A stretch of DNA of 57,939 nt from Aestuariivita sp. GTDB lineage: Bacteria; Pseudomonadota; Alphaproteobacteria; Rhodobacterales; Rhodobacteraceae. Under the pieces are notes generated by a model, which was not told the DNA's origin, did not search any database, and saw only the letters and a list, made by a program, of their open reading frames with translations. Each line of letters starts with the position of its first letter. Within the stretch, counting starts at the first letter, position 1. The translations under genes were made by a program, and so were the position numbers. Of this stretch, positions 49,342-57,797 are shown in pieces. Where the stretch lies: NCBI GenBank assembly GCA_026709985.1, contig JAPORY010000017.1:1-57939 (forward strand), written 5' to 3'.

Positions 49342-50270
49342 AGTGCGCCCAATATCTCTTGAGCCTGTTGGCAGTCGCGGTGCATTTGCGCAATGAGATC
49401 ATTGACGCTATCGAATGATCTTTCTGGTCGCAGGAACTCAATGAGGCCGACCGATAGTGTTGCACCGTATAGGTCGCCAGAGAAGTCGAACAGAAATGTT
49501 TCTAAGTTGGGGTTAGTCCCTCCAAACATGGGGCGTAGACCTAATGATGCGGCACCGAGATAGCTTTGGCGATGTTGTCCGTCAATGATATCAATAACAA
49601 CGGCATAGACACCGAAAGCGGGTGGATGAAGGCCTGCAATCGACAGGTTTGCGGTCGGAAATCCTAGGGTGCGTCCCCGCTGCTCGCCGCCGATCACCCG
49701 ACCCTCAATGCGGTGCCAGTGCCCTAGCATCTTGGCGGCGTCTTGCGGTCTTCCTTCTGAGAGTGCTGTGCGAATAGCTGTTGATGATACCGTCGCCCCA
49801 GTTTTTGTTAACAGGCTTGCGATTGTGACATCAAAGCCTATTTTCTTGCCGAGTCCGACAAGATCGTCGGCGTTTCCAGCGCGGTCCTTACCAAAGACAA
49901 AATCAGAGCCGACGACGACGTGGGATAGTCCCAGTCCTTCGTGGACGACCTTGCTGGCAAATTCTTCGGGTGATAAAGATGCGAGAGATTTATTGAAGTT
50001 CAGTTCATACAAGCGTTCGACGCCCAACTTAGCGAGTCGGGAGGCTCTAGCGACTGAACTCGTCAGACGAAACGGCTTACCGGCTGGGTCAAAATATTCG
50101 CGCGGATGGGGCTCAAACGTCAAGATACCGAGTGGCACATTTGGTCGGGTCTGTCGGGCGATGGTAATGACCGACTGATGCCCCAAATGAACACCGTCAA
50201 AGTTACCGATGGCAACACTTGCGCCTCGGTCACATGAAGCGACATACTGATAATCTCGAATGATTCGCAT
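49338..50270 (-). CDS. ribF: Bifunctional riboflavin kinase / FAD synthetase
   Basis: A 310-residue enzyme that converts riboflavin to FMN and FAD. The N-terminal nucleotidyltransferase domain has GNFDGVHLGHQ and the SSTAIR block. The C-terminal flavokinase domain has GRTLGFPTANL and LETFLFDFSGDLYG. It is first in the operon with ycgN and ltaE and would supply FAD to enzymes such as the monooxygenase here. Confidence 0.95.
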   Translation of the reverse strand: MRIIRDYQYVASCDRGASVAIGNFDGVHLGHQSVITIARQTRPNVPLGILTFEPHPREYFDPAGKPFRLTSSVARASRLAKLGVERLYELNFNKSLASLSPEEFASKVVHEGLGLSHVVVGSDFVFGKDRAGNADDLVGLGKKIGFDVTIASLLTKTGATVSSTAIRTALSEGRPQDAAKMLGHWHRIEGRVIGGEQRGRTLGFPTANLSIAGLHPPAFGVYAVVIDIIDGQHRQSYLGAASLGLRPMFGGTNPNLETFLFDFSGDLYGATLSVGLIEFLRPERSFDSVNDLIAQMHRDCQQAQEILGAL

Positions 50271-50387
50271 GAGTTATTCGGTATTGGGCAGACGATTCTA
50301 TTTCAAGACTTTCGGGACGGTTTGACGGAACAATTACGTTGTTCGTTATCCCGATAGTTAAGGCAAAAATAAGGGCCGTAAAGAGTA

Positions 50388-50957
50388 TCAAAGGCTTTCA
50401 AAAATCAAAAGATATAATGTTGTGTCCGGCATTCTGTTTTGTCTTTTCTTACTTTTCCGCATTCGCCAGATACTTCGCGCTCTATATAGCCGAGAACGAG
50501 TCTCGTCTATGAGAACGGGATGTAACGGGAATTCAAGTAGGGCTGTCTTTGTGAGATAAAACCCGTCGCCAATGCTCAGCCAATAATCTAGAAACAGATC
50601 TAACGCCAGAATTTGAAGTACGCTGTAAAAATCTTCCCGCGTCGTGAAGCCAAGTTCGGGTGCGCCAGAACCAGATATATCTCTAATCCCAATATAGTTT
50701 CGTGCAACTCCAGCGACATAGAGACGATGATTGCCGTTCTGAGTGATAATATTTCCCAGACTTTCTTTGCTAGTCGATTTCCTAAGGTAGTTAAGAATGC
50801 ACTCGTTCATCGGCCGTGGGAATTGATCATCGAAGTCATAGTCGGTCACGTCAATGTATTTTAGCGAAGTGCTGAGAAGTGATTCCGATGTAAGGATCTC
50901 TGAACGTAGCAAAAGGGAAATTAAGTCGCCTTTTTTGATGGTTTCCATTAGTGCCAA
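50388..50957 (-). pseudogene. C-terminal fragment resembling a type II/IIG DNA methylase specificity region
   Basis: A 189-codon frame with no N-terminal catalytic domain. The segment REDFYSVLQILALDLFLDYWLSIGDGFYLTKTALLEFPL resembles the end of Eco57I-type or TaqI-type restriction-methylase proteins, where a short-region motif (NSSLFYWYW.SDGxHxxKxxLxxFP) recurs. The SAM and NPPY motifs are absent upstream, so it would be a remnant of an RM gene. It could also be a small protein of another kind. It borders the YefM-YoeB module. Confidence 0.4.
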
Positions 50958-51112
50958 TTTAACGTCGGCACGATTATTGTGATCTTCACAGAATGTCTAC
51001 GCTGAGGTGGTATCTCTTGCTTTTTTCTTTAATCCATAAGAACAATGATCCGGCTGGGATGTTCCTCCTGTCCGAAATAAACGCAATAGCCGGGTCAAAT
51101 CCATATAACCGC

Positions 51113-51147
51113 TTGAAATGCTGTACATAAACGTATACTCACGTTAT
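51113..51147 (+). promoter_or_regulatory. Promoter and palindromic operator of the yefM-yoeB module
   Basis: TTGAAA (51113-51118) and TATACT (51134-51139) are separated by 15 bases. An imperfect palindrome of ACATAAACGT / ACGTTATGT half-sites surrounds the -10 box. Transcription would begin only a few bases before GTG 51148, so the antitoxin message may be leaderless. Antitoxins of this family autorepress by binding such palindromes. Assigned by eye. Confidence 0.45.
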
Positions 51148-51402
51148 GTGCGATCCGCCTCTTGCACAGATCTTCAAGAAAATCTCGCGACCTTCATGGA
51201 CGACATTGCGGCCAATCGTGAGCCAATTCTCATCACGCGTGGGAATGGCAAACCACGCGTGATGATGACGTCATTAGAGGACTTCTCGTCCTATGAGGAA
51301 ACCCGACATCTACTAAGCGGTCCCAATAATACAACACGCCTTCTGAAGGCAGTTAAAGAACTTGAATCGGGACATGGAACTGAACGGAAACTTGAGGATT
51401 GA
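51148..51402 (+). CDS. yefM: YefM/Phd-family antitoxin
   Basis: An 84-residue antitoxin. Starting at GTG 51148 it aligns end to end with E. coli YefM: MRSASCTDLQENL matches MRTISYSEARQNL, then REPILITRGNGKPRVMMTSLEDF and the toxin-binding tail with SYEETRHLLSGPNNTTRLL and GHGTERKLED. The open frame extends to ATG 51118, but those codons overlap the apparent promoter. It looks intact and should neutralise a YoeB-type RNase. The toxin gene begins 4 bases inside its end. Confidence 0.9.
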   Translation: MRSASCTDLQENLATFMDDIAANREPILITRGNGKPRVMMTSLEDFSSYEETRHLLSGPNNTTRLLKAVKELESGHGTERKLED

Positions 51403-51653
51403 GGCTTGTATTCCATGAACAGGCATCGGAAGATTACCTCCACTGGCAAACTCATGACCGTAGGCTCATGAAGTGATTGAGCGGACTGATTAAGGAGTGT
51501 ACCAGCACACCTTTTACCGGCATCGGAAAACCAGAACCATTGCATGGATCGCTTTCGAGATGGTGGTCACGCCGACTGGATAGAGAGCATCGTCTGATCT
51601 ACCGTATCGAAGGAGATAGTCTCCTCATAGCCCAATGCTGCTATCATTATTAG
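51399..51653 (+). pseudogene. yoeB: YoeB-family toxin with in-frame TGA
   Basis: A YoeB-type mRNA interferase frame of 85 codons starting at TTG 51399 (overlapping yefM). It reads RLVFHEQASEDYLHWQTHDRRLMK, then TGA at 51474-51476, then LSGLIKECTSTPFTGIGKPEPL and the end DREHRLIYRIEGDSLLIAQC, closing CYHY and TAG. Glu46-, Arg65- and His83-equivalents of E. coli YoeB (GKPEPL, EHRLIY, CYHY) are all preserved, so the nonsense change, most simply CGA (Arg) to TGA, is the only visible lesion. The truncated 25-residue product cannot be active. Confidence 0.88.
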
Positions 51654-52224
51654 GGGATTATTACCTGATAACACGCACCCCCATCAGGGATCACGAGAGT
51701 CTTGATTATCTTTCCCAATCTTGGGCGACAAAGTGTTTAACTATTTTTTACAGTCCTGAATTAAAAAAGACGTGGTGCGGGCTCCCACGCTTAGCATCTT
51801 CGCGCTGATGATCAATCAGATCGCGGCTAATTTGTATACGGACTTCGTCTGGGTTAGTGCACTTATCCATAGGCGGCGCAATGTTTTTAGAAATGTTTTT
51901 TGTTGCGGGTCTTGATGTTTGAGACATTTGCGAGTAGGCGAGTATACCGATATACAAAGACTTTCGACCTGTGTTGTCGAAACGACAGATTAAAGAAAAC
52001 CAAGTAATCGGCGTGGCGACTCTGAAGGTCCAATTAGGTAAAGGCGGCAGGGCTATCCGTCTCTGCTTGTGGCGGCTTGCGTAAGACGAGCATATTGCTT
52101 GCTGCAGCCGATGAAGCAAGAAGCCCGGTCCTTTAGGCGGGGAGTAGTCACAGTTGCTTTTTGGCGCCATGATTGACTATGAGGGATTGGCAGACAAGGC
52201 CTAATGTCGTTAACGGAAAGATAA
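51654..52224. other. Spacer between toxin remnant and tRNA-His
   Basis: About 570 bases. A minus-strand open frame at 51748-52170 (140 codons) has no recognisable family or start signal. I do not call it. The tRNA promoter is presumably near 52190-52220. Confidence 0.35.
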
Positions 52225-52301
52225 GCCGCCTTAGCTCAGTTGGTTAGAGCGCTGGATTGTGGATCCAGAGGTCCCCCGTTCAAGCCGGGGAGGCGGTACC
52301 A
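52225..52301 (+). tRNA. tRNA-His (GTG), alphaproteobacterial type without G-1
   Basis: A 77-base cloverleaf: acceptor stem GCCGCCT (52225-52231) with AGGCGGT (52291-52297), anticodon arm CTGGATTGTGGATCCAG with anticodon GTG, T arm CCCCGTTCAAGCCGGGG, and encoded CCA. The discriminator is A73 (52298) and the preceding base is A, so the usual bacterial G-1:C73 pair is not encoded. This is the derived identity known from many alphaproteobacteria. Confidence 0.97.
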
Positions 52302-52303
52302 TT

Positions 52304-52600
52304 TTATTCTATTGTAAGACTTTGCCGAAGTTTTCCAGTGTCACGATCAAAGATCAACAGGCGGTCATCACGGGTTACGACCCCTAACCAATCGGATCCA
52401 ATCGTAAAATTAGTCGCAGACACCCCTTTTGGTAAACTAATGTGATCGGGCAGCGCGGGTTCTGACTGCAAGAGTCGTGCGGCAAGTAATATGGTGATGG
52501 AGGTAATACCAATTATCATCACGATCGTAAGCGTTAGGACCAACCGCCACAGCAACCGAATTTTGCTGGCTTCGTGACTGTCTTCTATGGAGTCATTCAT
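52304..52600 (-). CDS. DUF6476 family small membrane protein
   Basis: A 98-residue protein with one transmembrane helix (about residues 15-41, LLWRLVLTLTIVMIIGITSITILLAA) and a short soluble C-terminal domain (SDWLGVVTRDDRLLIFDRDTGKLRQ). It resembles the small DUF6476 proteins next to rluD in alphaproteobacteria. Function unknown. Its ATG (52600-52598) shares two bases with the ATG of divergent rluD. The stop lies 2 bases from tRNA-His. Confidence 0.75.
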   Translation of the reverse strand: MNDSIEDSHEASKIRLLWRLVLTLTIVMIIGITSITILLAARLLQSEPALPDHISLPKGVSATNFTIGSDWLGVVTRDDRLLIFDRDTGKLRQSLTIE

Positions 52601-53633
52601 GCTCGGTTCCACGATTAAATTCACCCTCCAAACGGATCCGCCCGTGCGATTGGACAAGGCTTTGGCGCGGGAAATTCCGCTGTCCACCGCACTCTCTCGT
52701 ACCAGAATTACCCAGCTTATTGCGGAGGGTGCTGTCAAGATCAATCAATCAATCCAGAAAAATCCTCGGGCGAGGGCTGCATTGGGGGACTTAGTCGAAG
52801 TGCAACTACCAGTTCCTGGAGACAATCGCTTGGTTCCCGAAAAAATTGCTCTTGATGTCATATACGAGGATGAGGATATAATTGTAATCAACAAACCGTC
52901 CAATATGGTTGTACACCCCGGCAAAGGTTCTGAAACTGGTACGCTTGTTCATGCGTTATTGGCCCATTGCGGCGCAAGTCTTTCGGGAATTGGCGGCGAT
53001 ACTCGTCCTGGGATTGTCCATCGAATAGACAAAGATACGAGCGGCTTACTGGTGGTTGCCAAGACGGATGCGGCCCACATCAATTTGGCGCAGCAATTTC
53101 AAGAGCACTCGGTGGAACGCGAGTATGATGCGGTTGTATATGGCGCACCGAGTGGGGATGACCCGCGGTTGCTTGGGATAACAGGAGTTTGCTTTGAGGC
53201 AAACAGGGTTTTGAGAATTAGTACCCAACTGGCACGAAGTCGTGCCAACCCGCGTCGTCAAACCGTAACGTTCTCGGGCGGCCGTCACGCAATTACACGA
53301 ACAAGGGTCATCAAGAGATTTGGAAAATCAGGCGTAATATCTAAACTTTCGTGTTGGCTCGAGACGGGTCGTACGCATCAGATTCGTGTGCATCTAGCGT
53401 ACGTGGGTCATGGCTTGATTGGCGATCCGATATATGGCTCTCCTCGAAAACTGTCGAGTAAATTCCTAACGCCCGAGGCGGCGCGACAGATAGAGTTGTT
53501 TGAGCGACAAGCCCTGCACGCCAGAATAATTGGCTTTATGCATCCGATCAGCGGACAGGCGATGAGATTTGAGAGCCAGGTGCCAGATGATATGGCAAAT
53601 TTAATAGAGACTTTGGACTTGAGCAGTAAGTAG
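52599..53633 (+). CDS. rluD: 23S rRNA pseudouridine synthase RluD-type
   Basis: A 344-residue RluA/RluD-family pseudouridine synthase. An N-terminal S4 domain (RLDKALAREIPLSTALSRTRITQLIAEGAVKING-like) precedes the catalytic domain, with HRIDKDTSGLLVVAK containing Asp144, the family nucleophile, and the RTHQIRVHLAYVGHGLIGDPIYG block. RluD modifies helix 69 of 23S rRNA. GGAG 8 bases upstream supports ATG 52599; the frame is open to 52587. rpoH follows downstream, the usual alphaproteobacterial order. Confidence 0.93.
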   Translation: MLGSTIKFTLQTDPPVRLDKALAREIPLSTALSRTRITQLIAEGAVKINQSIQKNPRARAALGDLVEVQLPVPGDNRLVPEKIALDVIYEDEDIIVINKPSNMVVHPGKGSETGTLVHALLAHCGASLSGIGGDTRPGIVHRIDKDTSGLLVVAKTDAAHINLAQQFQEHSVEREYDAVVYGAPSGDDPRLLGITGVCFEANRVLRISTQLARSRANPRRQTVTFSGGRHAITRTRVIKRFGKSGVISKLSCWLETGRTHQIRVHLAYVGHGLIGDPIYGSPRKLSSKFLTPEAARQIELFERQALHARIIGFMHPISGQAMRFESQVPDDMANLIETLDLSSK

Positions 53634-54510
53634 TCCTAAAGCAGAAAACGAGACCGACCTCACTTAGTTGATTAGTGCATCAGACCTATGGATAGCTATC
53701 TGATTGATGTCATACCTGTACATGATAACCATCTATGGAATTTTGTTCCGCTTTGTTGCTTTCCAACCGTGAAGAGAAAAAGGTCGGTAATCCCCGGTTC
53801 CTCTGGTCATACATCCACCTCCCAATTGTGAGCAAACATATATCTTCAAGCAGGTGGCATTGCTCGAGGCCGTTCGGCACTGTTGCGGTTAGCGGGATTG
53901 CCGTACGATATGTCCAAGAACTTGCACCTGAACAAGTGATGACGTTGTAACGCATTGGGCCGAGAATCTAATTTGCTTCTTGATCTCGTGACTGAAATCC
54001 ATTAGTTTGAGGGTTACATCCGACAGGCTTGGACGTTACTGCGTTAAGCATGCTTGTGGTAGGGGGTGGAGTTTGGAAACCCCTGGATTATGGAAGCAAG
54101 AGGATGTTTGAGCGGTCATAGTGCAAGAATTCGCCCACGGCATAAATCAGTGAGAAACGGATATTTTTGAATGCCTGCTTCAGTCAAATTCTGATGATTT
54201 TTCAACCCGCACTTTAGTGCAGATTATAGCGGATCTGCAATCCAGATTGAATGGTTTCTGGCAGAGTTAAGGCTTGAGGATACGTCAAAATTCCTTACGA
54301 GAATCCATGCCTTGAGCCGCCGTCCCCTCTTAACTGCTTGTTTTTTGAGCCAGCACGCCATGCGTAAATGAGAATATCTATCAAGATCCTGAGTTTGTAT
54401 TCCGAAAAATCGGTACTTTTGGCAGGGGATTTCAGCTAATTGGATGCTGTTCAGTCAACACCCTGCGCGTAGCGGCTCACCGCAAACCCGACTAGAGATT
54501 TGATAAGAAC
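53634..54510. other. Long spacer rluD / rpoH
   Basis: About 880 bases without a supported gene. 53655-53725 faintly resembles a decayed tRNA. The rest has many stops in all frames. The rpoH promoter should lie near its end; no confident boxes. Confidence 0.4.
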
Positions 54511-55395
54511 ATGACAAACTATGCCAATCTTCCAGCTCCCTCACCGGAGAGTGGGCTCAGCCGGTACTTGCAGCAAATCCGCCGCTTTCCTCTCCTTGAA
54601 CCAGAGGAAGAATATATGCTCGCGAAACGCTGGGCGGAAGATCAAGATACAGGTGCAGCCCATAAACTAGTGACGTCGCACCTGCGACTAGCCGCCAAGA
54701 TTGCTATGGGCTATCGTGGATATGGCTTGCCACAGGCGGAAATTATCTCAGAGGCGAATGTAGGTTTGATGCAAGCGGTCAAGCGGTTTGATCCAGAAAA
54801 AGGTTTTCGTCTCGCAACCTACGCTATGTGGTGGATTCGGGCAGCGATTCAAGAATATATTTTGCGGTCTTGGAGCCTCGTAAAGCTCGGAACGACCAGC
54901 GGACAAAAGAAGCTATTTTTTAACCTCCGCAAGGCAAAGGCGAGAATCGGCGCTCTTGAAGAAGGTGACCTCCGCCCTGAGAATGTCACGCGAATTGCGA
55001 ACGATTTAAGTGTGACCGAAGACGAAGTTGTGTCAATGAATCGTCGCATGCTGTCCCAAGACTCCTCCCTAAATGTTACCGTGGGAAGTGATGGCGACGG
55101 TACTATGGAGTGGCAAGATTGGATTGAAGATGACAGTGCAAATCAAGCAGAGGACTACGAAGTTCACGACGAGTTGGAGATGCGTCGAGACTTATTGGCC
55201 CGGTCACTGACTACTCTAAATGATCGAGAAAGAGACATCCTAGTTAAGCGGCGGCTTTCTGAGCCACCCCTAACCCTTGAAGATCTCTCGCATCAGTATA
55301 AGGTCAGCCGAGAGCGCATTCGTCAGATTGAAGTCCGTGCTTTTGATAAACTCCAGAAACGCATGCGAGAATTAGATCGAAACGAGATCAAGTGA
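54511..55395 (+). CDS. rpoH: RNA polymerase heat-shock sigma factor RpoH (sigma-32)
   Basis: A 294-residue group 3 sigma-70 factor. Region 2 contains the core-binding and -10 recognition block SEANVGLMQAVKRFDPEKGFRLATYAMWWIRAAIQEYILRSW. The RpoH box QKKLFFNLR (132-140), which distinguishes heat-shock sigma factors, is intact. Region 4 has the helix-turn-helix LTLEDLSHQYKVSRERIRQIEVRAFDKL. It directs heat-shock transcription. Confidence 0.96.
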   Translation: MTNYANLPAPSPESGLSRYLQQIRRFPLLEPEEEYMLAKRWAEDQDTGAAHKLVTSHLRLAAKIAMGYRGYGLPQAEIISEANVGLMQAVKRFDPEKGFRLATYAMWWIRAAIQEYILRSWSLVKLGTTSGQKKLFFNLRKAKARIGALEEGDLRPENVTRIANDLSVTEDEVVSMNRRMLSQDSSLNVTVGSDGDGTMEWQDWIEDDSANQAEDYEVHDELEMRRDLLARSLTTLNDRERDILVKRRLSEPPLTLEDLSHQYKVSRERIRQIEVRAFDKLQKRMRELDRNEIK

Positions 55396-55492
55396 GGCAG
55401 GTCATGCCGCAAGAAGCCAATCAATATTGATCAGTTGTCGCTTCCGCATCCGTACGGAGAAATTGAGCGATTGGAACAACAGGCAGGTCAAG

Positions 55493-57310
55493 TTACTCCA
55501 TCGCCTCAAGTTCATCAATTAGACCTTCGATAATCGCAATCCCCCGCGACCAAAACGACGAAGACGAGGCGTCGAGTTTAAACGGTGCGAGCAACTCCGA
55601 ATGAAGCTTCGACCCACCTGCTTTTAACATCGAAAGATATTTTTCTTCGAAGTCGGGTGTAGCTTGCTCATAGATAGCGTAGAGTGCGTTTACTAGCCCA
55701 TCACCAAAGGCATAGGCGTAAACATAAAAGGGTGAATGGACGAAGTGAGGGATATAGGCCCAATACGTGCTGTAGCTTTCTGAGAGTTGAAAGGCGGAGC
55801 CAAGACTCTCGCTCTGCACCGAGAGCCAAATTTGATTGATATCCTCAGGCGTCAGTTCACCGTTGCGCCGTGCGCTATGGAATTGGCACTCAAAGTTATA
55901 GAATGCGATCTGACGGACAAGCGTATTAATCATATCCTCGACTTTGTTCGCCAACAGTGATTTGCGCTGCTGCGTCGTCTCTGTGCTTGTTAGCAAACTG
56001 CGAAACGTCAGCATTTCACCAAAAACTGACGCCGTTTCTGCGAGGATCAATGGGGTGTCGGCGAGCAATTGGCCTTGATCTGCGGCGAGCGTCTGATGCA
56101 CGCCGTGACCCAGTTCATGCGCCAGAGTCATAACATCACGGGGTTTTCCGAGATAGTTTAACAAAATGTAGGGATGAACATTAGTGACGGTCGGGTGGCA
56201 AAAGGCTCCGGGCGACTTACCGTCTGTAACTCCCGCGTCAATCCAGCCTTTTTCAAAGAATTGGGTCGCAATCTGAGCCATTTGAGGACTGAAGTTTTTG
56301 AAGGCGTTCAGAACGATTTCGCAACCTTGTTGCCATGCTACAAGCCGCGTATCTTCAAACGGTAGCGGGGCATTGCGATCCCAATGCTGCAACTTGTCTA
56401 AACCGAGCCAGCATCGCTTTAGATCATAGTAGCGATGCGAAATTGTTGGGAAAGCGTCGACCACAGAGGTTCGTAGCGCCTCAACCACTTCGGGCTCCAC
56501 GCGATTATATAAGTGCATGGCGGTTTGCGGCGTGGGCATACCCCGCCAGCGGTCGATAATTTCTTTTTCTTTAGCCTGCGTATTGAGTATTCGTGCGAAG
56601 GTTTTGACATTGTTGGTTATCACTCGAGCCAGTTCTCGCGAGGCCCTCTCGCGCCGCTCTCGGTCCGTATCTGTCAACAGATCTAAAGTACTCTCAAGGC
56701 TGAGACGGTCGCCGTCAATTTCAAACGAGAGGTCCGCAACGGTTTCGTCGAAAAGTACTGACCAAGCGCCACTTACAACGCTAAGATCATGAAGGCAGTG
56801 CTCAAGCTCGTCGGATAACTGGAATGGCTTCATTGTTCTGAGGCGATCAAATTCTGGCTTGTAGCGAGCGAGTGAGGCGCTCTCGGCAAAGTGCCTTGCC
56901 AAGGCCGCATCATTAATTTGATTAATCTCAATGGGAAAAAATACCAAACGGGCAGTATATTTCGTGATTTCTTCTTTGCAATCAGACAAGAACTTTATCC
57001 GCTTCGGGTCCGTCGTCTGTTGACAGTGACGCAAGTACGCGAAGGATGATATCCGACCGGCAAGCTGCAAGATTTTTTCATACCGTTGTAGGCAGTTTAG
57101 CAAACCGGTCGAGTCTAAATCGGTTAGTTTTGTCTTGTAATCGGCTTCGAATTGCCGACATGATTGATCCAGTTCTTTTAAATCGTCCTGCAGATCTGGA
57201 GCATTGACCGAACGATATAGATCGCTCAGGTCCCATTTGGGCAGATTGGAGAGGTCGTTTTGTGTCTGCTTGTTGGCAGCACTGACGATGTTCGAAAAAT
57301 GAGCGGTCAT
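55493..57310 (-). CDS. pepF: Oligoendopeptidase F (M3 family, pepF/M3 type)
   Basis: A cytoplasmic zinc metallopeptidase of about 605 residues that degrades oligopeptides. The zinc motif HELGH is at 398-402 (AHELGHGVHQTL), and the downstream Glu ligand lies in LAETASVFGEML. The helical PepF N-terminal lid precedes. ATG 57310 is preferred; the frame is open to ATG 57352, which is also possible. It appears intact and monocistronic. Confidence 0.93.
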   Translation of the reverse strand: MTAHFSNIVSAANKQTQNDLSNLPKWDLSDLYRSVNAPDLQDDLKELDQSCRQFEADYKTKLTDLDSTGLLNCLQRYEKILQLAGRISSFAYLRHCQQTTDPKRIKFLSDCKEEITKYTARLVFFPIEINQINDAALARHFAESASLARYKPEFDRLRTMKPFQLSDELEHCLHDLSVVSGAWSVLFDETVADLSFEIDGDRLSLESTLDLLTDTDRERRERASRELARVITNNVKTFARILNTQAKEKEIIDRWRGMPTPQTAMHLYNRVEPEVVEALRTSVVDAFPTISHRYYDLKRCWLGLDKLQHWDRNAPLPFEDTRLVAWQQGCEIVLNAFKNFSPQMAQIATQFFEKGWIDAGVTDGKSPGAFCHPTVTNVHPYILLNYLGKPRDVMTLAHELGHGVHQTLAADQGQLLADTPLILAETASVFGEMLTFRSLLTSTETTQQRKSLLANKVEDMINTLVRQIAFYNFECQFHSARRNGELTPEDINQIWLSVQSESLGSAFQLSESYSTYWAYIPHFVHSPFYVYAYAFGDGLVNALYAIYEQATPDFEEKYLSMLKAGGSKLHSELLAPFKLDASSSSFWSRGIAIIEGLIDELEAME

Positions 57311-57503
57311 TTCTTTACCATGCACCTTTGACGATAGATCCAAGAGATCCAAGTTGTGATTAATTATCCAGTATCCAGCGCCAAGTTGCCGCTTGGAATT
57401 TCCTATTTTTGGGAGATGCAGCTTACAAGCCTAAGATTTGCAGTAGCCCCAATCAGGTAGCGCGAAGATTTATTGCTTTACGACGATTTGCTTTACTCAC
57501 CAA

Positions 57504-57797
57504 TTATCTCATAGCGGAATTGGCGAACTGTATGGCAATCTTCGTATTCCCGTCAATTTGCAGTTTACCTGACAAGTAGGCTTTCATGGGGTCAAGATCG
57601 CCTCGCAATAGCGTAAGAAAGGTATCTTGATTAGCTCGCAGTGTTACATCTGTTGATTCTTCACCAATTCGTGCGCCTTTGTTATCGAGAACAATTGTGC
57701 CAATGGCCGCGATTTCAAATTTCACTGTGCCGGGTAAGTTCTCGGCCACGAACTTCTTATTCAGTTTTGCGACCGCTTGGTTGAGGATTTCGCTCAC
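57504..57797 (-). CDS. SCP-2 sterol transfer family protein
   Basis: A 97-residue single-domain SCP-2 protein with VKFEIAAIGTIVLDNKGARI, the VTLRANQDTFLTLLRGDLDPMKAYLSGKLQIDGN block and the final IQFANSAMR helix. Such proteins bind lipids or acyl-CoAs in a hydrophobic tunnel. The biological ligand in bacteria is usually unknown. Full length for a stand-alone domain. Confidence 0.9.
   Translation of the reverse strand: MSEILNQAVAKLNKKFVAENLPGTVKFEIAAIGTIVLDNKGARIGEESTDVTLRANQDTFLTLLRGDLDPMKAYLSGKLQIDGNTKIAIQFANSAMR

Noticed and set aside
7058-54132. Avoidance of GAATTC as evidence of an active EcoRI-like nuclease
   Set aside because: GAATTC occurs repeatedly (for example 7058, 14981, 54127), with no visible depletion; an intact methylase would protect such sites anyway, so this is uninformative.
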